Below, one piece after another: positions 13,261-25,743 of a stretch of DNA of 64,000 nt (the stretch's first letter is position 1; each line of letters starts with the position of its first letter). The notes below the pieces were generated by a model. That model had not been told where the DNA came from and made no database searches. It saw only the letters and a program-made list of their open reading frames with translations. Source of the stretch: Thamnidium elegans (taxonomy: Eukaryota; Mucoromycota; Mucoromycetes; Mucorales; Mucoraceae); NCBI GenBank assembly GCA_025201345.1, contig JAIXMG010000025.1:248001-312000 (forward strand), written 5' to 3'. Made by a program: the position numbers and the translations under genes.

Positions 13261-13506
13261 GTGCTTATGGTACCATTTGCGCCATGCAAATTTTTTTTTT
13301 TTGGGGTTTACAGATTTGACCCATCTGCAGGGCTTTTTTCCAAAAGAGACAACTTGTGAATTTACATCCCCACCCCGCGGTAAGAGAAAGCGGAATGGGG
13401 ATGTAAACCCACAACCTGCCTCTCCGGAAAAAAACCACCACGGATGAGTCAAACTGCAAACACACAAAAAAAAAAGATTACAAGGCGCAAATGGTACCAT
13501 AAACAC
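13261..13506. repeat. 246-bp imperfect palindrome (foldback hairpin)
   Basis: The ends are inverted copies: GTGCTTATGGTACCATTTGC at the left and its near-complement ending CCATAAACAC at the right. Further paired blocks are TTTGACCCATC with GATGAGTCAAA, CCAAAAGAGACAAC with the region of CCTCTCCGG, and TTTACATCCCC with GGGGATGTAAA at the centre. No flanking duplication was found. It could be a small MITE; it encodes nothing. Confidence 0.6.
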
Positions 13507-14790
13507 TACTATTACAGAATAAAGACTTGATCAGAGTCCCAAAAACTGTAATAATAGTTAGTAAATATCTGGCCAGTTACCTTTTGTAGTTGTGAAGAAA
13601 AAAAAAACAAAAAAGGAGAAAAAAAAACGGGTCAATTTATACCCGTGATTCGTTGCCATGATTTGTGTGACGTGTGACATTTTTGTGTGACCTTTTTTTT
13701 GTAGTGTTGCCTAGTTACAGTGAAGCTGGTTGATTTAGAAATTTAAATGGTGATTGATATATACCAGCTATATATCTAACCTTTTGATTACTATTCAAGG
13801 TCTACTTTGGATTTTATTTGACGAACTTAATTATTTACCTATGTAATAGTTAAGATTCCTGCCAAAGTATTTATTTATTCGTGGTACAGTAGGAAAATCA
13901 CTATTTTCTATTTTATACAAACGTCAGGCACAGATTATTTATGCACAATAATCACAATAATCTATAAGCGGTTGTATTTAACATAAAAATTAATAACAAC
14001 AGGTAAATAAGATTAAAAGTCTAAAATAAGATGGTTTTTATTAATTTGAAAAAGGATAGTTATTTTATATGAAAGTTTTTGAAGAGGTATGTAAATGAGA
14101 AGAAAGAGGGAAAAAAATAACATAAGATAAAGTATAAAATATAAAATAATAGAGACTTCATTTGAAGAGCTTAAATATTAGAGTCACAGCTAAATTTCTT
14201 GTCTTTTTGATTGTTCAGCATTGGTGAGTAGTGTGATAATTGATTAAATTGTTTTATTATATTTTTGTGTATCTTTTTTTTTCTCTTTAACAATGAACAT
14301 GCAACCATATTATACGAATCAGTCATAAAAATGTGATAATGATAAGAACACTCCTAAGGGGCAAGATAAAAAAATAAAAAAAAGCAAAATAATAGGAAGA
14401 AAAAGTTCACTGAGATATTTTAGGCTGTTCTCAAGTCGTCCTCAGAGGGAGAGAGAGAGCATTCTGAGACAAACTGTTCATAAAAAGCGGCAAAAACGTG
14501 CTGTTGTCTGTATCATTATTTCCTTGCTGTTTAATTACAAGCTTAGTCGGTAACAAGACAGTAAGTTGCTAACCCTTCACATTTCTGCTTTTTAGTTTCA
14601 TTTCTGTAACAGTAACGACGAGGTATCAAAAAAGTGATTCCTCGTTGATACCAACATTGAAATTTCTTCTTATGTGTGCTATGTAACCTAGTTATTTGAG
14701 TATTACAATTGTAAAGTAGATTTACTTGACTATGTGATCAAATCCATACTTTCTGGTTTCTAATTTAGCTATGACTGAAAAACATCGGCG
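13507..14790. other. AT-rich spacer
   Basis: No supportable gene. It includes a GA-rich patch near 14450 and a short near-repeat, GAGGTATCA, at about 14619 and 14791. Confidence 0.4.
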
Positions 14791-14899
14791 AGGTATCAGC
14801 AAATAGTTTCTTCATTTGTTACTTGTAATACATTGGAACATCCATCTTCAAAGGAAAATTGTTCAATATTACGTTTATTATCAATTTTTCGAGGCTTTG

Positions 14900-15690
14900 A
14901 TTCTGATGGGTTTTGCGACGTCTTTAGTGGCTGGAACATATCTCTGTAATAAAAAGAAGGAGATAACAATGAATAATAAAACACCAATCACAATACTAGC
15001 GATAGCACCACTGGAAAGTTCCAGGATTATCAAATACATCATAATTGGTAAACCATCATAAATCGCTGAATTCAATAGACTCCCCTAGACCAGGAACATT
15101 TCTTAGGACAGATATTGACGTCGAATAAAAATTAAATGACTGTCCTATAGCCGTAAAATTTAGTTACAAACAAGTACGGCTCATATCTAATTTATTAAAT
15201 GACTTTTTTTTTTACCTGTCGAAATAAAAAATTTATTTTGGTCAAATAATGTCATACCAGAGTATATTGTCTGTATTGGTTTTACTCCACTAACTTCAAG
15301 TGACATCCAGGACCAAGTATTTGTATCGAGTATTACTAGGTCGTTATATACAGTACCAGCAAATACATTTAAAGAATTTGTTCCCAAAATATAAATATCA
15401 TCTCCTATAGAAACTAAAGCGTTTGTACCGCCGTTTTTAGGATCCTCATAATACGCGAAGGAAAAGTGTATTAAGTAATTTATTACTAATAGAAGCGAAG
15501 TAAAAAGGACTTTTACTTGACGATAAAACCTCTTTTTATGACGTGTTTTTTTAAAAAAAAAAGACGAAACTAGATTTACGTCTTATATTTACATCATTAC
15601 AAATAAGCAAAATTGCCCTGAGAGACACGTAATAGCATTTTTACGATGAATAATTGGTTTATTAGTCGGTTAAGAGTATGGGTAAGAAGG
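14900..15690 (-). pseudogene. Truncated, internally deleted duplicate of the kelch membrane-protein gene
   Basis: Reads on the minus strand as a shortened copy of the gene at 4886-8062. Present are part of the signal peptide (LLLVINYLIHFSFAYYEDPK, around 15490-15435), an immediate jump to the later kelch segment VYNDLVILDTNTWSW (around 15350-15305), the spacer exon (NVPGLGESIE) and the first transmembrane helix (AIASIVIGVLLFIVISFFLL, around 15005-14945). The ATG position of the parent is not preserved. About 900 bp of the parent (7018-7915) are missing in frame, and CAA of the parent is TGA here (complement of 15056-15058). Homology also covers about 170 bp of upstream DNA. Downstream of the first TM it diverges. 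Confidence 0.8.
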
Positions 15691-16110
15691 CACACACAAT
15701 CATCTAATAAACAGTAGGTCAAAACAAGAGATGGCAGATATTCTTACACTTGGACAAACATTTACCCAGTTAAACGTTTCACAGGTTATGCAGAGCATGT
15801 GACCATGAGATGCAATAGTTAAAGGGACGAAATATTTGTTCACCTTTGAGAATATGTATGCGAGAGTTTTTAAATACAGGTTTTAAGTTATTAGAGTCGA
15901 GAAGTAGTAGCTCTATTTACAAATAATAAAAAGTAGCGAGAGAGCATTGGTCGTTTGTCAAAATGATAACAAATAAACATGAGTAAACAATACATAATCT
16001 TGACTGCGATTCCCTTTTTTTCGCCAAATATTTTTCTTTTTTTTTTCTCAGGGAAACCTTTTCTTTTTTTCTATCACACACAAGCTTTTTTTTTTTTTTT
16101 TGAAAAAAAA

Positions 16111-18970
16111 ATGGAAGATTCTTCTCACGAGCTTATCGATCAAATGATCGCAAAAGAGCAGTACTGTTACGGGTTTGAAGCTGTATCTTCGTTGAATAAT
16201 ACAACCGCACTTTCCAACACGTCAAGTCAAGTACAGATACAGCTCCCAGTGACTCATACAGGAGAAGATGTAGGCGTAAAAAAGGAACATGGTAACAAGC
16301 AGATGTATAAAAACGATATCTTGGAGAATAAAAAAGAATCCAAACCAAAGAATGGTAAGATACTATAAAAAAAACCTGATTTATCATGTAACGCGTATTC
16401 TATTATAGAACAAGTATCAGCCAAGTCTTCTTCTTCTTTTCTTCCATCTCATAATCAAAGATGGTCTGAAGAGGAAGATAAAAGTTTAGTGGATGCTGTT
16501 GTAAGTAAACCAAGCCGTGTTTATCAATGAGTTGTTTATTGGTTTTTTATTCTTTCTTTTAGGAGGCATGCGGGTATGGTCATTGGATTGCAGTTGCTGA
16601 ACACGTCAAAACTCGAAACCCGTTACAGTGTAAAAATCGCGCTCGTCAAAAGATTCCTGCATCACCACAACAAAAGGTAAAACTTTATATAAAACCTTTC
16701 TTTTTATTATAATTTTTTTTTTTTAAAAAAAACACGTTTCTTTTAGAAAAGTAAACCTGGGCATAAAATAGATAGTACTGTAACTTTGACAAAAACAGCT
16801 ATCATGCCTAAAACTAAATCAGTTAGCTTTGCTGATACGTGCGAAAGTATTACACAAACTACTACACAAGAAATGTTGATACCGATACCACAAGATATTA
16901 CTGCTTCTATAAGCACAGCAGAATCTGAAGTGCCAACTACTGATGTAGATAATTTACAAAATGATCCAAGTAAAGAACAGGAAGATTCGAGTAAAGAACA
17001 AGAAGTCGAATGTGTAAGATACTTTTATATACGTATATATATATATATATATATATGCTACAGATGAATATTAACTTTTTACCTTATTAGAACTTTGATC
17101 TTACTGGTATTACAGACCATGAACAAAAAGAAAATACGGAATGGTTTTTAGGAAAACCAGCCAAGACACCCGAAAGATACATGAGAATTCGAAACCATAT
17201 TATTAGCTGCTGGAAAAAGAGTAGTCCTTACTACTTGACAAAGACTGCTGGAAGAAAGCATTTAGCAGATTGTGGTGATGTTAACGCAGTTGGTAGAATT
17301 CATGCGTACTTGGAAAGTATTCAAGTCATCAATATTAACTGTTCTAGTCCTGTCAAAAGGAATTATGGTAGATCTTCTCATCGATTAGAAGATGGGTAAA
17401 TTATTCGTGTCAATTTTTTTATTATTATTTACTTTTAACCTTTTATCCTACCAGATCTCCTAGAAAGAAGAAAGTAAAGAAAACGCCAGGCTATTTTTGG
17501 TAAGTAGCACATAGTTTGTACTTTTTATTTGTTTTTTTTTTGAGAGCCACGGCGTGTTGATATTATTTTAATTGAAGGGCTGATGTTGACGATGAGGATG
17601 AATTTGGAGAGAATTGTAATATTATAAAGGGTGGTAAGTAATAATAATAAAAGATATATAACACAAAGTTGAAAATACCCTTCCCCCCCTTTTGTTTTTG
17701 TTTATTAAATATAATGCATATATAGACGGAAAGTCAAGACCAAAAAGAGCCGTAAAAAAACCTGAAACGTTTTATAACGAACACGGTCATGAATCTGGAC
17801 ATGGTAATGATCCTTTTACACTAGTACCCGTAGGTTATTATCCAAACCAAAAAAGTGCTCCATTCACAGTTGATATCACAAGTAATGCTTTGGTAAGTTT
17901 TTTTTTTTTTTAGCTGGTATATAAGAGCAGTTGTTTTTTTTTGACGCGTTTTAATTTTCTGCAGCTTGTTATGGAGTTCCATTCACATCTTGCATATACG
18001 GAGATTATTGGTTTGTTAGGTGGACGGGTTGTACATAAAGAGGATGGGACGAAACAACTCAAAGTAGAATATGTTTTCCCTTGCCGTAGTACAAGTACTG
18101 GCATCCAGGTACCAGGAAAATTACAGTTACAATTTTTATTTTTTTTTACTAAATTTTTTCTTTTTTAGTGTGAAATGGATCCCGTGTCTGAAATGGCAGC
18201 ACGCGAAGTATTTGAACAAAAGGGATTACATGTTGTCGGTTGGTACCACTCTCATCCTACGTTTGAACCTGAACCTAGTATTAGAGATATTGAGAACCAA
18301 ACATCGTATCAGGTAAGACTCCATTTTTCTTTTTTTAAATGTAATAACTAAATTGTTTCACATATATATATATATATATAAAAGGATTTGTTTCGAGATG
18401 ATGTTTCTGGAGTAGAACCATTTATTGGTGTTATTATTACACCTTACAACTCTCGAAATATTGTATCAGATAGATCTCAATTTCAATTCATTCATATCAG
18501 TAAACGCTGGAACGTGAACAACAGTTATCGTAAGTTATAGATTCTTCCAGACCACCCATGTATATAAATATTTATATCTGTATTTTAAATAGGTTTACCA
18601 TTTGCTTGTTTACAAAATGTAACACAGTGCGAAACAATCTCAAATGAAGTATTGGAAATCATTCAAAATCTTATCACAGAATACAGAACATATGAACAGT
18701 AAGTGCTTGTATTATATATAAAATAGCTTATATTAATGATTTTTGATTAGTAAAATCGACATGAATCTGCGATACGGTGATATCACTAGATTAGAAAAAC
18801 TAATGCGCTCATTGAAAAATCATTTGTTTATGAGTCCTGAGAATAACGAAAAGTTTCTCTTGGATTTAAAAGAAATGATTCAAAAAAACTTTCATGGAAA
18901 TGGTACCTTATTATCACAAGAAGAAATACCAAAACAAATGGATACTATTATTCGCTCTTTAGCAATCTAA
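16111..18970 (+). CDS. MYSM1: MYSM1-like histone H2A deubiquitinase (Myb/SANT + SWIRM + MPN+/JAMM)
   Basis: Multi-exon gene with the full MYSM1 domain order. A SANT/Myb domain ([15 protein letters not shown], then [13 protein letters not shown], 16450-16640) is followed by a SWIRM domain ([20 protein letters not shown], 17090-17340) and an MPN+ metalloprotease domain (from about 17960). The JAMM zinc motif is complete: [14 protein letters not shown] around 18250-18290, i.e. H-x-H-x7-S-x2-D, with an upstream Glu in [19 protein letters not shown]. The family removes ubiquitin from histone H2A and acts in the nucleus. Start: the first ATG after an A-run, MEDSSHEL. Stop TAA at 18968. Introns are short and T-rich. 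Its 3' end lies 160 bp from the convergent transporter gene. Confidence 0.9.
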
Positions 18971-18985
18971 AAGAGGGAGTCACAC

Positions 18986-19019
<34 letters not shown>

Positions 19020-19131
19020 GCTTTTTATTACTATTACGAAATTTCTTTTTTGTAAGAATCTATTGAATAGGAGTTTATGTATAAGGTAGCTCCTTTAGGT
19101 ATATATATAAAAAAAAATCAATAAAAAAAAA
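18971..19131. terminator. Shared 3' region of convergent genes
   Basis: About 160 bp between the stop codons of the MYSM1-like gene and the transporter. It contains an A run of about 29 nt (18988-19016) followed by T-rich DNA; both polyadenylation sites must lie here or overlap. Confidence 0.4.
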
Positions 19132-20469
19132 TTACAGTTTCAATTCACCAGATCGAAGATACGCGAAGTAACCTGAGCCTAGTAATGCTACCACTAATCC
19201 AATCACATTCTATTTTACCATTAGTATCTTATTTTATATACACATATAAAGACTTACTAGCAATGTCATACGATTACCAAATATGAGAGCAGCAACAAAG
19301 GTTTGAACAATGGTCTAAGATTCAAAAAATTAAAAGTTAATATAGTAGGGATAAAATGTTGAATATCTACAGACCTTTGTAGTGCTTGCAACAGTTGCAG
19401 TTAATGGCGAAGTATACATGAGTAATAGCAGCATAGATGCATTGATACAAAACCCGGTTAGAGAAGTGATCATCTAAGCATATAAAAAAACATGTAAGTA
19501 TAAAATAAAAAAAAACTTGTTCATAGTTTTTGAGAACTGACCATTTGTAACCAAAATCCAAATTCATCCCAAAACCAAACTGTAGTAAATATATCTCGTA
19601 ATTCACCAGATAATACAACAAGTGGTATCAATATAAAAATAGACATTAATGTATTATACTGAATAACACACCTACATAAAAAAAAAAATATCGCGTTTAG
19701 ATTTGAATTACTTTCTTGTTTTAATTATTTACAGTACCAGAAATCATTCTTTAACGAAGTCAAAGTTTTCTTTAAATAAATTCCATAAATTGAAATGACA
19801 GTAGGCCAAGCAACAGCGTAAAACCCACCCGCTAAAGAAAAACTAAGGTATCCCATGGAACTAACACAAGTACCGAATAAAATGATAATACAAGCTGATT
19901 TGACTCGTTGTGAAGTCTCTACACGAATCATAAGATACGAAAATAGCATTGAAAAAGCAATTGAAAGTGAGTGAGAAAAATGGTACGACGTTACTTCTAC
20001 GTGCTGTAAAAACATGGGGTTAAAGATGATAACACACATGTAAACGATGGTAAGTGGTGCTACTCGGATCGCTACTGATGAGTCCCATTGAAGTACAGGA
20101 ATACGAGCATATGATTGTCGACTACAAAAAAAAAAAAAAAAAAAAAAATTGTTTGAAATAATAAGCAAAAATTTTATACACCAAAAAAAAAAAAAAAAAA
20201 AAAAAAACTTACAGTGGTTTAATATTACTCCATAATGTCAAAAAGATAAATGTTACGATTAACTGAAAGAATACAGTGAAGAATGGGTATGGAAATTTAT
20301 ATTCAGAAAATGTATAGAGTAATTTGTTTATAAATGTCGAAGAAACAGAGACGGCTAAATAAAGAACGTAGCTTGTCAAGATGGTTCCAGTCGAATTCAT
20401 AAAGTATCTTCCGCCTTTACTGGAGAGTGAAGTTGCTGGTAAGGGTAGGCTTCCCAGATTAGTCGACAT
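19132..20469 (-). CDS. Nucleotide-sugar transporter, GDP-fucose transporter (SLC35C) type
   Basis: Hydrophobic multi-exon protein of the drug/metabolite transporter superfamily with about ten helices. Family-like segments are VSSTFINKLLYTF (helix 1), a block with PLTIVYMCVIIFNPMFL followed by VEVTSYHFSHSLSIAF, and a C-terminal part with TSPLTATVASTTK and ALLGSGYFAYLR. The NPMFL/V.V.SYH and SPLT..V pattern is that of Golgi GDP-fucose transporters and related triose-phosphate transporter-like proteins. Mucoralean cell walls contain fucose, so a GDP-fucose role is reasonable, but the substrate is inferred. Start ATG is the complement of 20467-20469 (MSTNLGSLPLP); stop TAA is the complement of 19132-19134. 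Two introns contain A/T runs over 20 nt. A (GA)n microsatellite sits directly upstream of the ATG. Confidence 0.78.
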
Positions 20470-21202
20470 TGGTGAGAGAGAGAGAGAGAGAGAGAGAAAG
20501 AAAGAGTATTTCAAAGTGTCAACAATAGGAGTTTTTCAAAGAAAAAAAAATAAAAATTGGAAGCTAAAAAAAGAGAGTGTTACAAAAAAATAATAATACT
20601 GCTTTAATTGATCTCGAAAGTCTTCGTTAAAAAAAAACTTTTTTAGAGTAGCTTTAACAGGTCTATCGATGTAAGGGCTACGCGTGACTGAGAAAGGGTT
20701 TGAGGTAATATGGACACTCGGTTTTCAAGGCAGGTTTGCATATATATTTATATATTATATAGTGATAGTAAAAGAAATTTATCTCTCTCTCTCTTTAGGC
20801 GTTAGAAAGAAATGTGCTTGCATTGGTTTCACATCATGTATAACCGTACGTAGCGTGAGCGCGTAGATCATCATACGTTTTTGCTACTCAGATTGGAAAA
20901 GGTTTTTTAGCTATTACACAGCTGGTGATACATATTACATATCTCAGTCACTTTAGTGCCCTTATTTTTTTTAAAAAAAAACCTGATCCAAGCTTTGTTG
21001 GCATAGTTACATGTACATATGCACCCTTTTCTTTTGAAACCATAAAAAAAAAGAGATAGAAATAAAGAAGAGGGTGATACAAGGAGACGTCACTTGCAAA
21101 GCACCTTTTTGCGTACCTCAAAACTCGTGATAATCATAATTTTAGATACTCCTACTTTTTTTTTTTTTCTCTCTTTTTTTCTCTCATTTATCTTTTTTTC
21201 TT
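20470..21202. promoter_or_regulatory. Divergent intergenic region between transporter and RPEL gene
   Basis: No gene seen. It holds a (GA)n run near 20472-20500 and a CRE-like GACGTCAC at 21086-21093, about 110 bp upstream of the RPEL start. Long T runs directly precede the RPEL ATG. Confidence 0.35.
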
Positions 21203-21846
21203 ATGAGTAAGTATACTGTTTATTATTTTATACACTACAACCAAAACTAATATACATATATGTATATAAAAAAAGCTGTTCCTGAAAACCCTTCCAAAGT
21301 ACTTGAAGCTCAGTTGGCTCACCGACCTGATGTCCAGGATTTAATCGATAGAAATATTATCAAAGGTGAATATAATATAAAAAAAAAAAAAGAAAAGAGA
21401 AATTGAAAATGTAACCTGAAACTCTTTTCTAGACCCTAAGGTTGCACCAGCTATCCAACAACACCGTGACGAGTTGGAAAAACGTAAAATTGAAGATTCG
21501 CTTCGTCATAAAATTGATCATCGTCCTACAGCTGAATCATTGATTGAGCAAAATATCTTGAGAGGTAAATATTTTTTATTTTATTTACAAGTTTTTTTTT
21601 TTCTTTTTACTTATGGATGGTATAGACCCAAAGGTTGCTCCTTCTCTTCAAAGACAACAACATGAACTTGAAAGACATTTATTACAAGATGCTTTGGAAC
21701 ACAAGATTCAAGAAAGACCTGATCCTTCTCAACTTATTGAGCAAGGTATTTTAACAGGTAACACACACACACTTAATCAATGCAAAAAAGAAAAACGTAA
21801 CTAAGAAACCTTTTTTTTTCTGTTAGAGGAAGAAGTTCCCAAATAA
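21203..21846 (+). CDS. Small three-RPEL-repeat protein (probable G-actin binder)
   Basis: Five exons encode 125 residues. Three RPEL motifs are visible: HRPDVQDLIDRNII, HRPTAESLIEQNIL and ERPDPSQLIEQGIL, each matching RPxxxxLxxxxIL. RPEL motifs bind monomeric actin in animal MRTF and Phactr proteins; here they make up nearly the whole protein. The first exon is only ATGA (21203-21206), followed by a GTAAGT donor, and joins CTGTTCCTGAA at 21276 to give MTVPENPS. Exons 3 and 4 (21433-21564 and 21626-21757) are both 132 nt with phase-1 borders, so each adds one 44-residue repeat. The short last exon gives EEEVPK and TAA. The summed length is a multiple of three, which supports this model. Confidence 0.82.
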
Positions 21847-22071
21847 AGACACCTATGACGCATGTGAGTATTTTGTTATCAAATTACATTTTATACATGA
21901 TTCCCACGCTCTGTTGTTATGATCGTCTCTATCCTTTTTTTTTTCTCAGTGTATGTGGTCTGCATCTATAGTTTAAAACTTTTTTTTTTTTTTTATTTAA
22001 AAATAAACATAAATATGTAAGCTTTTTTTTTATTTCTTTCTTTCTTTTTATTACTTTTTTTTAAAAAAAAA

Positions 22072-23954
22072 ATGATTTCAAGACTTCTTAGAAACCGTAC
22101 AATTGTACAAACAATAAGCCGTACAAGTACTATTCGATGTCTATCAACATTCGAAAAACACCGTACAGTATTTGAATCACTTGGTTTAGACAAGACCAAC
22201 AACAAAGGCGTATTTGATGGTGAATGGAAAGGTTCAGGAGATATTGTTCCTTCATATAATCCTGTCAATAATGAAATCATAGCTGAAGTCATCACTGTAA
22301 AATATCTTTTTTTTTTTTTTCTCCCACGATATATTTCCCACACACATTTTCTTTTCTAACAGGATAACTTTTTAGGGAACACCTGATGACTTGAATACTG
22401 CTTTTGAAAAAGTAGCTGAAGCTCAAAAGATTTGGAGAGAGGTAAAATAACAATAATAATATTAATAACACTACTAACAATTATCATTTAAAGTTACCTG
22501 CTCCTAAACGTGGTCATGTTATGTTAACCATGAGAAACGCTCTAGTTGAAAACTTACAACCACTTGGTAAATTAGTTTCTTTGGAGATGGGAAAGATTTT
22601 ACCAGAAGGTATTGGAGAGGTGCAAGAGTACATTGATATCTTGGAATACGCGCTTGGGTTATCTCGTACCATGCAAGGTGCAATCATTCCTTCCGAGAGA
22701 CCCGGTCATGCCATGTTGGAAACTTGGAATCCGTTAGGTACAGTAGGTATCATTAGTGCCTTTAACTTCCCAGGTAAAAAAAAAATAAAATAAAAAAAAT
22801 ATTTTTTATTATTATTATTGTATTAAATCACATTGTAGTTGCCGTTTACGGTTGGAACTGTGCTATCGCTCTTATCACCGGTAACGGCACTATCTGGAAA
22901 CCTGCTCCCACGACCTCCTTGGTCTCTATCGCCATCACTCGTATTATTGCCAAGGCCCTAAAGGACCATGATATGCCTACTTCACTCTGTGCATTAGTTA
23001 CTGGTGGTACCGATGTAGGCCAAAGCATGGTACAAGATAAACGAGCACACGTACTTTCATTTACTGGGTCTACAGAAGTAGGTAGACAAGTCGGTAAAGT
23101 TGTGCAAGGTCGATTTGGTAAATCGATTTTGGAACTTGGTGGTAACAACGCTATTATCGTTACAGATGACTGTGATCTGGATTTAGCTGCTAGAGCTATT
23201 TTGTTTGCTGCCGTTGGTACAGCAGGTCAAAGATGTACTACTACGCGTCGTTTGATCGTGCAAGAGACTGTGTATGATACGTTGGTGGAGAGACTGAAGA
23301 AGGCTTATAAGCAGGTCAAGGTCGGTGACCCCTTAGATGAAGGTGTCTTGTGCGGTCCGTTACATACTAAACAAGCCGTTGAGTCGTATAAGAAGGCCTT
23401 GGAACAAGTCAAGGCTGAAGGTGGTGAAATTATTACAGGCGGTCGTGTGATTGAGGATGGGCCCTTGAAGAATGGTAACTTTGTTGAACCTACCATGACC
23501 CGTGTTCGGCCTGATATGAACGTAGTTCAACATGAAGCATTTGTTCCTATTCTTCATACCATGACGTATAAGGTATATATATATATATATATTTCTACAT
23601 ATTTTAGTGGATTATTAACTCTTTTTTTTTTTTTTTTAAAAAAAAAAATAGACTTTAGATGAAGCTATTGCTATTAACAATAATGTAGCGCAGGGTTTAT
23701 CAAGTTCTATCTTTACTAGTAACCCATCTACTATTTTCAAATGGATCGGTCCTTCTGGTTCTGACTGTGGTATTATTAACGTAAATATTCCCACTAATGG
23801 TGCTGAAATTGGTGGTGCGTTTGGTGGTGAAAAGGAAACCGGTGGCGGACGTGAAAGTGGTAGTGATAGCTGGAAGCAATACTGTAGAAGAGGTACTTGT
23901 ACTATTAATTATTCCGGTGCTCTCCCTTTAGCTCAAGGCATCAACTTTGGTTAA
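22072..23954 (+). CDS. ALDH7A1: Aldehyde dehydrogenase ALDH7A1 family (alpha-aminoadipic semialdehyde dehydrogenase/antiquitin)
   Basis: NAD-dependent aldehyde dehydrogenase. It shows an Arg-rich mitochondrial-type leader ([20 protein letters not shown]), the substrate/NAD segments [20 protein letters not shown] and [12 protein letters not shown], the catalytic glutamate in LELGGNNAI (around 23130) and the nucleophile Cys in [12 protein letters not shown] (around 23225). The C-terminus has [20 protein letters not shown], the antiquitin-type ending. This family oxidises alpha-aminoadipic semialdehyde in lysine breakdown and other aldehydes; mitochondrial location is inferred from the leader. 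Four short introns; one near 23572-23651 contains (TA)n and T runs. Stop TAA at 23952. It converges on galactokinase, 180 bp away. Confidence 0.9.
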
Positions 23955-24132
23955 AAGATTCTTTTTTTATTCTTTTTAAATACATAAAAGCAGCCCCCTT
24001 TCCTTTTTTTTAATACAGTTAAAATGATTAAAGCAAAAAAAAATTTTTTTTATTGAATTGTATGTAACAAGTGATATATATATGAACAAAAGGATAGAGA
24101 GATGGAGAGTAAAATATAGTAATACAAACTAT

Positions 24133-25743
24133 TTAAAAACCAGTGAAAATAGCAGCGCCACTACAGGGCTTGGTAGAGATAATAGCATCATCTAATTCTT
24201 CTTCAGTGATGTTGGGATACGCCTTACGATAGAACTCGTTTTTGATAGCTTCAATAAGTTGAGGTACGTTATCTTCAGTAGTCAAATGGACAGTACTTCC
24301 ACCCCAACCAGCACCACTCAATCTAGAACCAAATGCACCGTTCTTACGAGCAATCTCACATACTTGATTGATTTCAGGGCAAGAACACATGAATAAATCA
24401 CGACAAGAGTCTTGAGAGGCATTCATAAGGTCACCTAAAGTCTTTAAGCTAGCATCAGCAGACTCACAAACTTTATGGAATTCAATGACACGAGATGCTT
24501 CAGATAAAACATGCTTGGTACGTTGAACAAGACGGAAATAATCAGTTTCAACAGGGAAACGGGTCATATACTTGTCTTGAATTTGTTGAGGGGGTATATC
24601 GAGCATATCTGCAACCTCCGCAAGAGTGTATCCGTTACCGTTCGTGTTGTCCTTGGGGAAATGTTCAGCAGCCTTGGCAAGAAGATCAGAAAATCTTTCG
24701 ACTTCAGAGAGAGGAGAGTCCTTGTAATAAAGATCATAGACTTCCTTGAGTGTATCGACAGAAGGTAACCCAAGTACCTTGGCAAGGAACAAAGCAGCCA
24801 TATGAGTCTCAACAACACGAAGATTATAGTTACGAGGAGCAGTAACGAATTTATCAGCAGTGACAAGTGTATTAGCAATAATAAAGGCCAACTTGGGAGA
24901 GGTCTTGGGTAAAGGTACAAGAGAGGTATGTAACTTGGGGACAAATTCTACATGAAGTGCGAAATCCTTTTCGGAAAGGACTGAGGCACTTTGATCCATA
25001 CCACCAGAGTTTACACCGACGTTACGCTCAGCAACAATAGCAATCTCGGTTAATTCGGTCTTGGAAATGTTGAGTTTGTTGGCGGTAACTACTGCAAGTG
25101 CAGAAGCACAAACAAAAGCTGCAGAAGATGAAAGTCCTCCACCAGCAGGTACGGTACCATCAACAAGTAAGAAAAGGCCCTTGGGTTTATCCAATTGAAA
25201 CTTTTCGAGCATACCCTGCATGAAAAAAAAAATCCTGGGTAAGTCATCTCTTTTTTAAAGTATATAAGGGGACTTTTCTTTTTTGTTTTACCTTGTAACC
25301 ACACTTGAAATAATTTGACCATTCTAAAACACTGGAATCAATAGTAACTACCTTTTCTTTGCCCTCATAATCAAATACTCTGGTAGGATACTTTGATGCA
25401 TTAGAGTTTGAAATACGTACTTGAGTATCTTCCTCGGTGGTAGCACCAACAATAATCACGTCACGTTCAATAGCCATAGGAAGGACACCGAAACCACAGT
25501 AATCGATATGCTCACCAATTAAGTTGACACGACCTGGAGAACGGACAACGAATTCGGCTTTACGGCCATGCAAATTTTCAAATTGTGATACAAGCTTATT
25601 GTAACGTTCACTATGTTAATAAAAAGATGATGAATACATATGACACACACACATACAGACCATATAAAAACTTACCCTTGCTTTAAAAGAGCAGCGGGAT
25701 CGTAAATCTTGTCAAGAGAATCATAAGAAGGAATACAAGTCAT
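24133..25743 (-). CDS. GAL1: Galactokinase (GHMP kinase, GAL1/GALK2 type)
   Basis: Three exons. All GHMP-kinase motifs are present: motif 1 SPGRVNLIGEHIDYCGFGVL (around 25540-25480), the ATP-loop motif PAGGGLSSSAAF (around 25150-25115), GGMDQSASVLS (around 25000), and motif 3 SRLSGAGWGGSTVHL (around 24330-24285). The catalytic Asp lies in GMDQ. The IDYCG spelling is shared by fungal GAL1 and animal GALK2, so N-acetylgalactosamine kinase activity cannot be excluded. It phosphorylates galactose at C1, the first committed step of the Leloir pathway. The start is the complement of 25741-25743 (MTCIPSYDSLDKIYDPAALL), and introns lie near 25218-25290 and 25613-25676. Cytosolic. Confidence 0.9.

Noticed and set aside
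12875..13319. ORFs of Phe/Leu or Lys/Arg over the polypyrimidine tract
   Set aside because: Low-complexity translation of a microsatellite-like tract.
24495..24768. Plus-strand ORFs inside galactokinase
   Set aside because: Antisense shadows of a well-conserved kinase.
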